Counted from the first letter of the stretch, positions 7,109 through 13,914 are shown. The stretch: DNA of 13,914 bases from Campylobacteraceae bacterium (GCA_026985655.1 JALSQB010000075.1:1-13914), one strand, 5' to 3'. Numbers and translations: made by a program. The notes: a model not told the origin generated them from the letters alone.

Positions 7109-7630
7109 ATGAAATTAGTCGTAGCCATTACAGGGGCATCAGGGGTAGAACTTGGCAAAAAATTTGTCCAACACCTTCCAGCAGAGATGGAAGTCCATAT
7201 TATTACTTCCAAAAATGCACTCACTGTTAATCACTTTGAAAATAAAAACATTACCCTCCACAACAACAGCAACATAGCAGCGTCCATTGCTTCAGGCTCT
7301 TTTCAAGTCGATATAACGGTGATTATTCCTTGTAGCATGAATACCCTTGCAAAAATAGCTTGTGGTATTGCAGACAATCTAGTCACCAGAGTCGCTTCTG
7401 TGGCACTTAAAGAGCAAAAGAAACTGCTACTCGCTCCTAGAGAGATGCCTTTTTCTGCCATTGCTTTAGAAAATATGGAGAAACTGGCTAAATTAAATGT
7501 TATTATTGCCCCTCCTGTTATGGGTTACTATTCAGAATCTTCAAGCATCGAAGAGATGGAACGTTTTCTCATTGGAAAGTGGTATGATGTTCTGGGCATA
7601 GAAAATAATTTATATGAAAGATGGAAATAA
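7109..7630 (+). CDS. ubiX: Flavin prenyltransferase, UbiX family
   Basis: Makes prenylated FMN, the cofactor of UbiD-type decarboxylases, from FMN and dimethylallyl phosphate. Family motifs are the FMN-phosphate loop TGASG (8-12), PCSMNTLAKIACGIADNL (74-91), LLLAPREMP (106-114), where most members have RETP, and the tyrosine pair in MGYYSE (138-143). At 173 residues it is slightly shorter than the usual 185-200. Campylobacterota use menaquinone rather than ubiquinone, so the product probably feeds a UbiD-like step outside ubiquinone synthesis, perhaps late in the futalosine route; this is an inference, since no ubiD is in the window. It is first in a tight operon: its TAA overlaps the coaD ATG by one base. 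Confidence 0.93.
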   Translation: MKLVVAITGASGVELGKKFVQHLPAEMEVHIITSKNALTVNHFENKNITLHNNSNIAASIASGSFQVDITVIIPCSMNTLAKIACGIADNLVTRVASVALKEQKKLLLAPREMPFSAIALENMEKLAKLNVIIAPPVMGYYSESSSIEEMERFLIGKWYDVLGIENNLYERWK

Positions 7631-8109
7631 TGAAACGAGCAATTTACCCTGGAACTTTTGACCCTTTAACCCGAGGTCATTTAGACATTATTGAACGTGC
7701 GTCTAAAATGTTTGATGAGATTGTGATTGCCATTGGTGATAACCCCGATAAAAATCCTCTTTTTTCTGTGGCTGAACGTGCTACCATGATAAAAAAAGCC
7801 ACCTCATCTCTTCCAAATATCACGCTTGTAAAATTTAATTCTCTGCTTGTTGATTTAAGTGATGAGTTACATGCTAATATTATTATTAGAGGCATTAGAA
7901 GTGCCAGTGACTTCGAATATGAATCGCAACTAAACTATGCAAATATTAGTCTAAAAAAAGATGTAGAAACTATTTACTTGATGCCCAGTTTGGAGTATTC
8001 CTTTGTCTCCTCTTCTCTGGTACGAACCTTATTAAAATTTGATGGAGAGATTAAACATTTGGTTCCTGAGACTATTTTAAAAGATATAGAAAAAAAGAGA
8101 GGAGATTAA
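7630..8109 (+). CDS. coaD: Phosphopantetheine adenylyltransferase
   Basis: Catalyses the ATP-dependent conversion of 4'-phosphopantetheine to dephospho-CoA, the penultimate step of coenzyme A synthesis. I chose the ATG at 7630 (TAATG overlap with ubiX) rather than 7621, because the protein then starts MKRAIYPGTFDPLTRGHLD and is 159 residues, the usual family length and start. The nucleotidyltransferase motif TRGH (14-17) holds the catalytic histidine. GIRSASDFEYE (88-98) and the SSSLVR signature (127-132) are intact. Hexameric cytosolic enzyme. Three bases separate its stop from the tmk start. No unusual features. Confidence 0.97.
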   Translation: MKRAIYPGTFDPLTRGHLDIIERASKMFDEIVIAIGDNPDKNPLFSVAERATMIKKATSSLPNITLVKFNSLLVDLSDELHANIIIRGIRSASDFEYESQLNYANISLKKDVETIYLMPSLEYSFVSSSLVRTLLKFDGEIKHLVPETILKDIEKKRGD

Positions 8110-8112
8110 CTA

Positions 8113-8694
8113 ATGTATGTATTATTTGAAGGCATTGATACCTGTGGCAAAAGTACACAAATTGAAATGATAGAAGAAGTATTTGAAAATACGCTACTTA
8201 CTAAAGAACCAGGGGGAACAAACTTTGGCATACAAGCCAGAGAGATTTTACTTCAAGATACGCTTAGTTCTAAACGTGCTGAACTTTTACTCTTTTTAGC
8301 CGATAGAGCTGAACACTATGCCCAAGTTATTAAACCAAATCAAGGCAAACTCATCATCTCCGACCGTGGTTTTCTCTCTGGCATTGGCTATGCATTAGCC
8401 AATGATGACTTTGAATTTGAGCATTTAGTTGAACTCAATAAATTTGCATTGGAAGATAAATTTCCCGATTTAATTATTTTATTTATAACCAATATGGAAA
8501 CCCTCACAGAGAGAATGGGAAAAAAGAAACGTGATGGTATTGAGTTACGAGGATTAGAATATCTAATTTCAGTACAGACACAAATGCGTGAAAGTTTACA
8601 AAAACTAGATATACCCTATTTACTCATAGATGCCACTCAAAGTATTGAGCTTATTCATCAGAAAATAGTTCAAAGCATTAAACAAATCGTTTAA
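8113..8694 (+). CDS. tmk: Thymidylate kinase
   Basis: Phosphorylates dTMP to dTDP, an essential step in dTTP synthesis. The P-loop is GIDTCGKST (7-15), slightly unlike the common GxDGxGKST, with TC replacing the usual Gly-x. The substrate motif EPGGT is at 32-36. DRGFLSGIGYA (84-94) takes the place of the usual DRY-x-x-S motif. The lid region KKKRDGIELRG is basic, consistent with catalytic arginines in the lid. 193 residues, a little short of the usual 200-210. It is the last gene of the ubiX-coaD-tmk run and converges on the DUF2237 gene with a 4-base overlap of stop codons and no visible terminator. Confidence 0.95.
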   Translation: MYVLFEGIDTCGKSTQIEMIEEVFENTLLTKEPGGTNFGIQAREILLQDTLSSKRAELLLFLADRAEHYAQVIKPNQGKLIISDRGFLSGIGYALANDDFEFEHLVELNKFALEDKFPDLIILFITNMETLTERMGKKKRDGIELRGLEYLISVQTQMRESLQKLDIPYLLIDATQSIELIHQKIVQSIKQIV

Positions 8695-9059
8695 GCTTCT
8701 ACGGCAAAGCCTTTTAATGTCTCTAAGTCTATCTCTTCTAAAATAGCAATATGCGTAGATTCTAAAAAAACTTTTGGTGCTTTTCCATGGGCTATGGCAC
8801 GTAAAAAATTACCTGCGGCCAGACACCATCTGTCTCCTGCTTTTACCCCCTCAAAACCATACTGTGGCATAGGCGTAGAGAGGTCATTCCCCACTTGTTT
8901 AGAATACTCTAAAAATTCACTTGTTGCTAAAATGCAAACGGTATGCCGTCCTTGGTTATCTAATCCTGAATTACATGAACCATCACGGTAAAACCCTGTC
9001 ATTGGCTTTTGAGAACATTCTTGAAGTAGTTCATTAAAAACATTAAGTGGTTTAAACAT
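8691..9059 (-). CDS. DUF2237 family protein
   Basis: A 122-residue cytoplasmic protein of the DUF2237 family, biochemical role unknown to me. Family motifs are clear: PMTGFYRDGSCNSG (19-32), GRHTVCILATSEFLEYSK (37-54), GNDLSTPMPQYGFEGVKAGDRWCLAA (57-82) and the C-terminal LESTHIAILEEIDLETLKGFA. Four cysteines (15, 29, 42, 79) lie in conserved blocks, so a redox or metal role is conceivable but unproven. The start ATG has AAGGAG 5 bases upstream. A candidate -10 (TAAAAT on the minus strand, 9085-9090) overlaps paired TTAYGTAA octamers. It is divergent from the DUF302 gene. Confidence 0.92.
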   Translation of the reverse strand: MFKPLNVFNELLQECSQKPMTGFYRDGSCNSGLDNQGRHTVCILATSEFLEYSKQVGNDLSTPMPQYGFEGVKAGDRWCLAAGNFLRAIAHGKAPKVFLESTHIAILEEIDLETLKGFAVEA

Positions 9060-9087
9060 CTTTTCTCCTTGCTGTGCTGTTGTTATT

Positions 9088-9105
9088 TTATGTAATCTTA
9101 CGTAA
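9088..9105. promoter_or_regulatory. Paired TTAYGTAA octamers upstream of the DUF2237 gene
   Basis: TTATGTAA (9088-9095) and the perfect palindrome TTACGTAA (9098-9105) are exactly 10 bases apart, one helical turn. They fall within the candidate core promoter of the DUF2237 gene. The arrangement looks like an operator for a dimeric regulator; which one is unknown. Confidence 0.45.
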
Positions 9106-9175
9106 CATATGCTTTGTTTATCTTAAAACAACATCAAGAATATTTATGATTCATCTATATTTTAATTTATTATTC

Positions 9176-9181
9176 TATAAT
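9176..9181 (+). promoter_or_regulatory. TATAAT -10 box of the DUF302 gene
   Basis: A perfect TATAAT after an AT-rich tract, predicting transcription from about 9188 and a leader of about 26 bases. The ribosome site AAGGA (9204-9208) is 5 bases before the ATG at 9214. Confidence 0.6.
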
Positions 9182-9213
9182 TAAAGAACAAATAACGATT
9201 CTAAAGGAATGAA

Positions 9214-9810
9214 ATGAAACTTATCAAAGGTATATTTATGATTATCGGGGCGCTTGTTGTCCTTGGTATGATACTAATTGGTCTAAACTATGGCTCAAGC
9301 TTAACAAAAATGGATGGTAAAGCACTTGGACTTTACATGGACATGGCTGACAAAGTTTTAACAACTGGTGACCCAGCTAAAGGCATGGTTATTAAACGTA
9401 AGCTTGTTATTGAAGAGGGTACAAGTAAAGAAGAAGCAATTGAAAATGCCATTGAAATTATGGACGAAATTGCAGATGCACATGGATTGGCAAAAGTTGA
9501 TGAGAAAACAATGCCAAGAGCTGGAAAATTCATGAAAGATGGTGGGAAATATACTCATATCCGTTCATACTGTTCTCCAAGTATTGCTGATGTATTCTTA
9601 AACTTTTCAGGTGAATTTGTTGGATTTATGCCTTGTAGAGTTGGAATTGTAGAAGATAACAATGGTGACATTTGGCTTTACACCATGGGACTTGACCTTA
9701 TGATTCACGGTGGACATGAACTTCCTCCAAAAATGCTTGAATTGGCTGAAACAGTTAAGGAAGCGATGGAAGAGATGATTACAAAGGGTGCATTAGGAGA
9801 AAATGACTAA
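9214..9810 (+). CDS. Membrane-anchored DUF302 domain protein
   Basis: A 198-residue protein with one N-terminal membrane helix (about 5-24, IKGIFMIIGALVVLGMILIG) that is probably an uncleaved anchor, putting the rest in the periplasm. The C-terminal part matches the DUF302 family in IRSYCSPSIADVFLN (116-130) and FMPCRVGIVEDNNGDIWLYTMGLDLM (138-163), with two cysteines, C120 and C141, that could pair or bind a ligand. An acidic helical segment (67-90) links anchor and domain. DUF302 proteins are widespread, including in sulfur-metabolising bacteria, but have no settled activity. It is followed by a strong hairpin and then the thioredoxin-like gene on the same strand. Confidence 0.88.
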   Translation: MKLIKGIFMIIGALVVLGMILIGLNYGSSLTKMDGKALGLYMDMADKVLTTGDPAKGMVIKRKLVIEEGTSKEEAIENAIEIMDEIADAHGLAKVDEKTMPRAGKFMKDGGKYTHIRSYCSPSIADVFLNFSGEFVGFMPCRVGIVEDNNGDIWLYTMGLDLMIHGGHELPPKMLELAETVKEAMEEMITKGALGEND

Positions 9811-9828
9811 TTTTCCCTACTCATATCT

Positions 9829-9844
9829 CCCCTCTTTTGAGGGG
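9829..9844 (+). terminator. GC-rich hairpin after the DUF302 gene
   Basis: CCCCTC (9829-9834) pairs perfectly with GAGGGG (9839-9844) around TTTT. Flanking ATCT and AGAT extend the stem past one bulged T. A CTTTTT tract starts about 9 bases later. It is the best terminator candidate in the window, but the right arm has a second partner downstream (9864-9869). Confidence 0.65.
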
Positions 9845-9869
9845 TAGATAATCTTTTTATCTTCCCCTC
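9839..9869 (+). promoter_or_regulatory. Alternative long hairpin competing with the terminator
   Basis: GAGGGG and AGATAA (9839-9851, separated by T) pair with TTATCT and CCCCTC (9857-9869, separated by T) around TCTTT. This makes a 12-bp stem with one T-T mismatch. It uses the same GAGGGG as the 9829-9844 hairpin, so the two cannot form together. TCTTCTCTTTTAATTTT follows. Confidence 0.5.
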
Positions 9870-9890
9870 ATATCTTCTCTTTTAATTTTA

Positions 9891-9920
9891 AACCATACTA
9901 TACTAAACTACACTAAACTA
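9891..9920. repeat. 10-bp tandem repeat over the candidate promoter of the thioredoxin-like gene
   Basis: TACTAAACTA (9901-9910) and CACTAAACTA (9911-9920) are near-identical 10-mers. AACCATACTA (9891-9900) is a degenerate third unit sharing the ACTA end. A possible -10, TATACT (9899-9904), spans the first junction, and the ribosome site AAGGA starts at the last base. Confidence 0.5.
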
Positions 9921-9933
9921 AGGAACAACTACG

Positions 9934-10431
9934 ATGAAAAAAATTATTATATCGATTTCGGTACTACTTACAATGATCTTACATGCCCAAGAGATGGAAA
10001 TGATAGATACCAATGGAACAAGCTATAAAGTCTCTGCTCAAAATGATGAGTTTAAAATAGAACGAATGGAAGGAAAAGTTGTCTTCTTAGAGTTCTTTGG
10101 ATTAAGCTGTCCTGCTTGTAAAGAGCTAATGCCTACGCTAATCTCATTACAAGAAAAGTATCCTAATAAATTAAACATTATGGCAATAGAAGTACAAAAC
10201 AATGACGTAAAGCCTATCAATGAATACAAAGAACATTATGGCATAAATTATGATACTTTTTCTAACTATGATGTAGGTTTTGTAGTAAGATACATTGCCA
10301 ATAAAGCCGAGTGGAAAGGGGCTATTCCTTTTTTAGTGGTCATTGATTCAAAAGGAAAAGTACAAGCTTTAAAAGTGGGGATTACCCCTAAAGAAGAGCT
10401 TGAAGCATATGTTGAGAAATACTCCAAATAA
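9934..10431 (+). CDS. Exported TlpA-like thioredoxin-fold protein
   Basis: A 165-residue periplasmic thiol-disulfide protein. The N terminus is a signal peptide (MKKIIISISVLLTMILHAQ), probably cleaved near residue 18 or 19. A short strand region precedes the thioredoxin core, with active-site motif CPAC (59-62) in FFGLSCPACKELMP and the cis-proline at P132 (GAIPFLVVIDSKGK). TlpA/ResA relatives reduce periplasmic disulfides, often for cytochrome c maturation, but the substrate here is unknown. CPAC differs from the CPPC or CEPC common in ResA-like proteins. It may be transcribed alone or read through from the DUF302 gene past the hairpins at 9829-9869. It converges on lpxD with a 16-base gap. 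Confidence 0.92.
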   Translation: MKKIIISISVLLTMILHAQEMEMIDTNGTSYKVSAQNDEFKIERMEGKVVFLEFFGLSCPACKELMPTLISLQEKYPNKLNIMAIEVQNNDVKPINEYKEHYGINYDTFSNYDVGFVVRYIANKAEWKGAIPFLVVIDSKGKVQALKVGITPKEELEAYVEKYSK

Positions 10432-10447
10432 GAAGTAGCCTAACTAA

Positions 10448-11398
10448 CTATTTCCCTTTAAGTAAAAAAGCCAATTTTGCTTGAAGGCGTAACCACTTTT
10501 TATGCTCTATTGCAGGAAAACCTGCATAAGTTTTAGCACCTTTAAGTGATTTGGTTACCCCACCTTTTCCTGCAATTGTAGTAAACGCTTCTAAATGTAA
10601 ATGTCCTGCACTCGCACTCTGTCCACCCATTACGATATTTCTTCCTGTAGTGGTTGAACCTGCTAGTCCAACTTGTGCTGCCAAAAGAGAATGCTCACCC
10701 AAATCACAATTATGAGCGACTTGAATAAGATTATCAAGTTTTGAACCTTTACGAATATAGGTAGAACCAAATACTGCTCTGTCGATAACACAATTTGCCC
10801 CTATCTCTACATCATCTTCTATAATGACATTACCATTTTGATAAATTTTAATATGTTCACCCTGCTTGGTATGTGCAAAACCATAACCATCTGAACCAAT
10901 AACTGTTCCAGCATGAATAATACAATTTTGACCAATGCTCGACGCATGATAAATTGTAACATTTGGATAGACAATACTATTTGAGCCAATACTAACACCA
11001 TCACCAATATAAGCACCTGCCATAATCGTAACATTATCACCTAACACTACCCCTTTTCCAAAACTACTTTTAGTGTCCATATGGCAATTAGTTCCTACAT
11101 TAGGTTCTTCACCTGTGGTTAGCACTTCATAAGCAAACAGTTTTGAGCTTAGTGCAAGTTTTAAGTAAGCTTCATCAGTAATAAGTGCAATGGTTTGCTC
11201 AGGGAGTAAAGGAGCATATTTAGACGCGAGTAAAACAGCTCCTGCTTTGGTCGTTGAGAGTTGGTCAATATATTTTTCATCAGTAAAAAAAGAGAGTTGA
11301 GATGGAGTGGCTTCATTAAGTGTATGAAGCCCCATAATCTCTCTATCTTGTTCTGAAAAATCAAGATTTATCTCTTGGCATATTTGGCTTAATTTCAT
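10448..11398 (-). CDS. lpxD: UDP-3-O-acylglucosamine N-acyltransferase
   Basis: Adds the N-linked hydroxyacyl chain to UDP-3-O-acylglucosamine, third step of lipid A synthesis, using acyl-ACP. The N-terminal uridine-binding domain covers about 1-95. A left-handed beta helix of hexapeptide repeats covers about 100-275, with GSDGYGFA at 168-175. The catalytic histidine is H229 in QVAHNCDLG, equivalent to H239 of the E. coli enzyme. A C-terminal helix (about 298-316) suits trimer packing and ACP contact. 316 residues is slightly shorter than E. coli (341). The ribosome site before the ATG is weak (GAAAG). It follows ilvH after 49 bases on the same strand, and lpxD after ilvH is an arrangement I recall from Campylobacter jejuni. 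Confidence 0.96.
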   Translation of the reverse strand: MKLSQICQEINLDFSEQDREIMGLHTLNEATPSQLSFFTDEKYIDQLSTTKAGAVLLASKYAPLLPEQTIALITDEAYLKLALSSKLFAYEVLTTGEEPNVGTNCHMDTKSSFGKGVVLGDNVTIMAGAYIGDGVSIGSNSIVYPNVTIYHASSIGQNCIIHAGTVIGSDGYGFAHTKQGEHIKIYQNGNVIIEDDVEIGANCVIDRAVFGSTYIRKGSKLDNLIQVAHNCDLGEHSLLAAQVGLAGSTTTGRNIVMGGQSASAGHLHLEAFTTIAGKGGVTKSLKGAKTYAGFPAIEHKKWLRLQAKLAFLLKGK

Positions 11399-11420
11399 AA
11401 AATTTCTTTCAAATTATGGC

Positions 11421-11435
11421 TTCGATAAAATCGAA
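11421..11435 (-). repeat. Small hairpin between ilvH and lpxD
   Basis: TTCGAT (11421-11426) and ATCGAA (11430-11435) are perfect reverse complements around AAA. On the coding strand no T run follows, so it is not a clear terminator. It could attenuate read-through or stabilise an RNA end between the amino-acid and lipid A genes. Confidence 0.4.
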
Positions 11436-11447
11436 ACCAGTTAATTT

Positions 11448-11918
11448 TTATCGCTCTATTGCGACGACACCACCACGAACAATTTCAATAGGATTAAAAC
11501 GTGCAGATGCTTCAATAAAGTGTTTAATACGACACGGTTCATCTGCCACCATACCAATACACATATCTACGCCAACATTGACAATTGTTCCATTATAGGC
11601 TTCACAGAGTACTTCAATATCAGCTAAAGGTTCACTAAGAGGGAACTTCACTAAAACCATCTCTTTTTCAACCATTTCATTGTGTTCAACAACTTCATAG
11701 ACAGGGATTAGTTTATTGAGTTGCTTCGTGATTTGAGCGATGGTACGTTCATCTCCCTTTGTGGCAATGGTAATACGAGAACGCTTTGAGTTTGGGATAG
11801 GGGCTACGGTAAGTGTCTCTATGTTATAACCACGACCTGCAAAAAGTCCAGCAACACGTGACAATACTGAACTCTCATTTTCAACAACTATTGATATTAC
11901 GCGTCTTACTTCATTCAT
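11448..11918 (-). CDS. ilvH: Acetolactate synthase small (regulatory) subunit
   Basis: Regulatory subunit that activates the IlvB catalytic subunit and normally confers valine feedback inhibition. The N-terminal ACT domain (about 6-77) opens VISIVVENESSVLSRVAGLF and GRGYNIETLTVAP, the expected effector-binding signature. The second domain (about 80-156) ends in FNPIEIVRGGVVAIER, typical of the family. 156 residues is normal. The ATG overlaps the ilvB stop by one base (TAATG), and AAAGGAG lies about 7 bases upstream inside ilvB, so the two subunits are translationally coupled. No missing key segments are visible. Confidence 0.96.
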   Translation of the reverse strand: MNEVRRVISIVVENESSVLSRVAGLFAGRGYNIETLTVAPIPNSKRSRITIATKGDERTIAQITKQLNKLIPVYEVVEHNEMVEKEMVLVKFPLSEPLADIEVLCEAYNGTIVNVGVDMCIGMVADEPCRIKHFIEASARFNPIEIVRGGVVAIER

Positions 11919-13630
11919 TACTTCTCTCCTTTATCTGGATTGGCAATTTTAGGTAGCATCATATTGTTTAACGCTGCATTGGCAGGAACCATTGGTAAAA
12001 CATTTTCAAAACGTGCTACTTGGATATTAATAAACGCCACTTTATCTTGCTCAATTGCATCTTTTAGAGCCATATCAAACTCCTCTTTAGTGGTCACATC
12101 ATAACCAATACCATGACAAGCTTCTGCCAAGGCTTTAAAGTTAGGTTGAAAAGTTAAATCAGTTTCAGAATAACGCTCTTCATAAAAAAATGTTTGCCAT
12201 TGACGAACCATTCCTAAAAAGTGATTATTTAAGATAACATTGATAACAGGAATTTTATATTCAGATGCAGTTACCAACTCTTGAACATTCATTAAAATAG
12301 AACCATCACCTGTTACGTTAATAACGGTTTTATTTGGAAATGCTTTTTTTGCACCAAGTGCAGCAGGCAAACCAAAGCCCATTGTTCCTAAACCACCCGA
12401 GTTAATCCACTGTCTAGGTCTATCAAAAGGGTAATGTTGGGCTGCCCACATTTGATGCTGTCCAACATCTGAAGTTACAATTGCCTCTTCACCTAAAGTC
12501 TCCCCAAGTCGTTCAATGACCCATTGAGGTTTAATAATCTCATCAGAATCTTCAAAAGATTGAGGATATAAAGCATCATAACGTGCAAGAATTTCTCGCC
12601 AATCATCATATTGTTTTGTTTGAACTTTTCCTTTTAATCCACTCACTAGCATCTCAACTGCCTCTTTTACATCTCCTACAATAGGATAATCAACAGCTAC
12701 CAATTTAGAGATATTTGCAGGGTCAATATCGACATGAATGACTTTAGCATATTGTGCAAATTCAGAGAGTTTACCTGTAACACGGTCATCAAATCTAGCA
12801 CCCAACGAGATGATTAAATCAGTCTCTGACATTGCCATATTTGACGCATAATTACCATGCATTCCTAGCATTCCTAAACGTAAAGGATTCTCTGCACCCA
12901 TTACACCTAGTGCCATAAGTGTCTCAACGGCAGGAATTTGACTAAGCTCTGCGAATGCACGAATAGCTTCACTTGCATTAGATAAAACTGCTCCACCACC
13001 AATGTAAATTAAAGGTTTTTTTGCTTTTAAAATGGCTTCTACTGCTAATTCTATGGCAGAAGATTCCACTTTAGGAATGGTCATATAGCTTGGTAAATCT
13101 ACTGACTCAGGATAAACAAATTCACCCATTTCAGCTGTAATGTCTTTTGGAATATCAACAAGAACGGGACCGGGTCGTCCTGTTCTTGCAATGTGAAATG
13201 CCTCTTTTAATATTCGAGGTAACTCAGCAATATCTCGTACCAGATAGTTGTGCTTTGTACAAGGTCGTGAGATACCAATGGCATCAATCTCTTGAAATCC
13301 ATCAGTCCCCAATAATATTTGTGGTACTTGACCTGAAATCACAACCAAAGGAATAGAATCCATATAAGCTGTTGCCAAACCTGTTACAGCATTGGTAAAA
13401 CCAGGGCCAGAAGTTACCATAGCAACACCCACCTCACCACTAGCACGTGCATAACCATCAGCAGCATGAACCGATGCCTGCTCATGTCTGTTTAAGATAT
13501 GTTCAAACCCATCTTGTTTATATATCGCGTCATATACGTTCATAATAGCACCACCAGGGTAACCAAATACGGTCTTTACACCTTCAGCTACCAATGCTTC
13601 ACAAACCATTTGTGCTCCGTTCATCTGCAT
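11918..13630 (-). CDS. ilvB: Acetolactate synthase large (catalytic) subunit
   Basis: Thiamine-diphosphate and FAD enzyme for the first common step of valine, leucine and isoleucine synthesis, condensing pyruvate with pyruvate or 2-oxobutyrate. Visible features are GYPGGAIMNVYDA (23-35) and the cofactor-activating glutamate E50 in RHEQASVHAADGYARASG. The FAD-side segment RFDDRVTGK is at 279-287. The TPP/Mg motif starts GDGSILMN (441) and ends in NN (468-469). RQWQTFFYEERYS (476-488) contains the tryptophan that shapes the inhibitor pocket. 570 residues is normal. The ATG at 13630 has GGAG about 8 bases upstream; a second ATG two codons later is less favoured. The 80-base spacer before it has AT-rich -10-like boxes (TAAAAT, TATAAG) but no clear leader peptide or attenuator. 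ilvB and ilvI are close homologues, so the symbol is approximate. Confidence 0.96.
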   Translation of the reverse strand: MQMNGAQMVCEALVAEGVKTVFGYPGGAIMNVYDAIYKQDGFEHILNRHEQASVHAADGYARASGEVGVAMVTSGPGFTNAVTGLATAYMDSIPLVVISGQVPQILLGTDGFQEIDAIGISRPCTKHNYLVRDIAELPRILKEAFHIARTGRPGPVLVDIPKDITAEMGEFVYPESVDLPSYMTIPKVESSAIELAVEAILKAKKPLIYIGGGAVLSNASEAIRAFAELSQIPAVETLMALGVMGAENPLRLGMLGMHGNYASNMAMSETDLIISLGARFDDRVTGKLSEFAQYAKVIHVDIDPANISKLVAVDYPIVGDVKEAVEMLVSGLKGKVQTKQYDDWREILARYDALYPQSFEDSDEIIKPQWVIERLGETLGEEAIVTSDVGQHQMWAAQHYPFDRPRQWINSGGLGTMGFGLPAALGAKKAFPNKTVINVTGDGSILMNVQELVTASEYKIPVINVILNNHFLGMVRQWQTFFYEERYSETDLTFQPNFKALAEACHGIGYDVTTKEEFDMALKDAIEQDKVAFINIQVARFENVLPMVPANAALNNMMLPKIANPDKGEK

Positions 13631-13710
13631 GAATATTGCTCCAATCGTCTTATAATTTTATGCGCGATTTTAACTAAACATGACTAAAAAGAGGGTGAAA
13701 TAGCAAGAGA

Positions 13711-13914
13711 TTAGTGGTTTTTATGTAAACCACCCAATTTCTCTTTGCTTAAATCTTTAAGTCTTATTTTACCCTTGAATTTTTTGCCAAAATATCCCTC
13801 ATTTGCCATCCATTTATAAATTTCAGAGGCAATAGGTCCTGAAGTTGAACCACCATGTCCCCCATGTTCGACCAATACAGTCACCACATATTTAGGATTT
13901 TTAAAAGGAGCATA
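13711..13914 (-). CDS. mrdA: Penicillin-binding protein 2, C-terminal end (5' part outside window)
   Basis: The last 67 codons of an open frame entering from the right edge. The tail reads NPKYVVTVLVEHGGHGGSTS then GPIASEIYKWM, matching the end of the transpeptidase domain of PBP2-type enzymes, where VEHG is followed by a GG-rich turn and PIA. PBP2 crosslinks peptidoglycan during cell elongation. The catalytic serine and KSG-type motifs lie outside the window, so PBP2 as opposed to PBP3/FtsI rests on the VEHG tail only. A 7-bp hairpin (GTGGTTT 13714-13720 with AAACCAC 13727-13733) overlaps the last codons. The ilvB start lies 80 bases downstream on the same strand. Confidence 0.85.
   Translation of the reverse strand, partial: YAPFKNPKYVVTVLVEHGGHGGSTSGPIASEIYKWMANEGYFGKKFKGKIRLKDLSKEKLGGLHKNH

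Noticed and set aside
10819..11364. Two minus-strand open frames in another frame of lpxD
   Set aside because: They lie inside the well-conserved lpxD frame, have leucine- and methionine-rich low-complexity translations, and lack ribosome sites.
13711..13733. Hairpin at the end of mrdA as an intrinsic terminator
   Set aside because: The 7-bp stem overlaps the final codons and the minus strand shows no T tract right after it; read-through into ilvB cannot be excluded.
1..13914. CRISPR array, insertion sequence, prophage or toxin-antitoxin pair
   Set aside because: No regularly spaced repeats, transposase or integrase motifs, terminal repeats or small toxin-like gene pairs were seen; almost all DNA is taken up by recognisable chromosomal genes.

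Overview
The window reads as an ordinary, low-GC chromosomal segment of a Campylobacterota (Epsilonproteobacteria) genome, plausibly a free-living Sulfurimonas- or Sulfurovum-like lineage. This rests on AT-rich coding and spacers, TATAAT-type promoters with poor -35 boxes, and two gene groupings I recall from that phylum: ilvB-ilvH-lpxD and ubiX-coaD-tmk. The lineage is inferred from composition and gene order, not from a search.

Layout. Bases 1-443 hold a YqeY/GatB-like gene on the plus strand; its start codon begins one base before the window. It converges on a minus-strand run spanning 6411 to 453: ftsK (GTG start), a six-helix voltage-sensor-type K+ channel with a cytoplasmic RCK domain, a separate soluble RCK protein, gpsA, and a TerB-like unknown. 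The last four genes overlap by 4-11 bases and look translationally coupled. ftsK is divergent from hup (HU protein), with two small perfect hairpins between their promoters. After hup come tRNA-Leu(CAA), with an 11-bp-arm palindrome against its 5' end, and the plus-strand group ubiX-coaD-tmk (flavin prenylation, CoA synthesis, dTMP phosphorylation).

Bases 8691-10431 form a small, more accessory-looking section: a DUF2237 gene (minus), a membrane-anchored DUF302 gene (plus) and an exported thioredoxin-fold protein with a CPAC motif (plus). These three have the most structured spacers in the window: paired TTAYGTAA octamers, competing hairpins, and a 10-bp tandem repeat over a candidate promoter.

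The right end is a minus-strand run: the C-terminal tail of penicillin-binding protein 2 (mrdA, cut by the window edge), then ilvB-ilvH (acetolactate synthase, branched-chain amino acids) and lpxD (lipid A).

No mobile element, CRISPR array, prophage gene or toxin-antitoxin pair was seen. I found no convincing new system. The items most worth checking are the channel plus stand-alone RCK pair and the spacers at 9088-9105 and 9824-9920.
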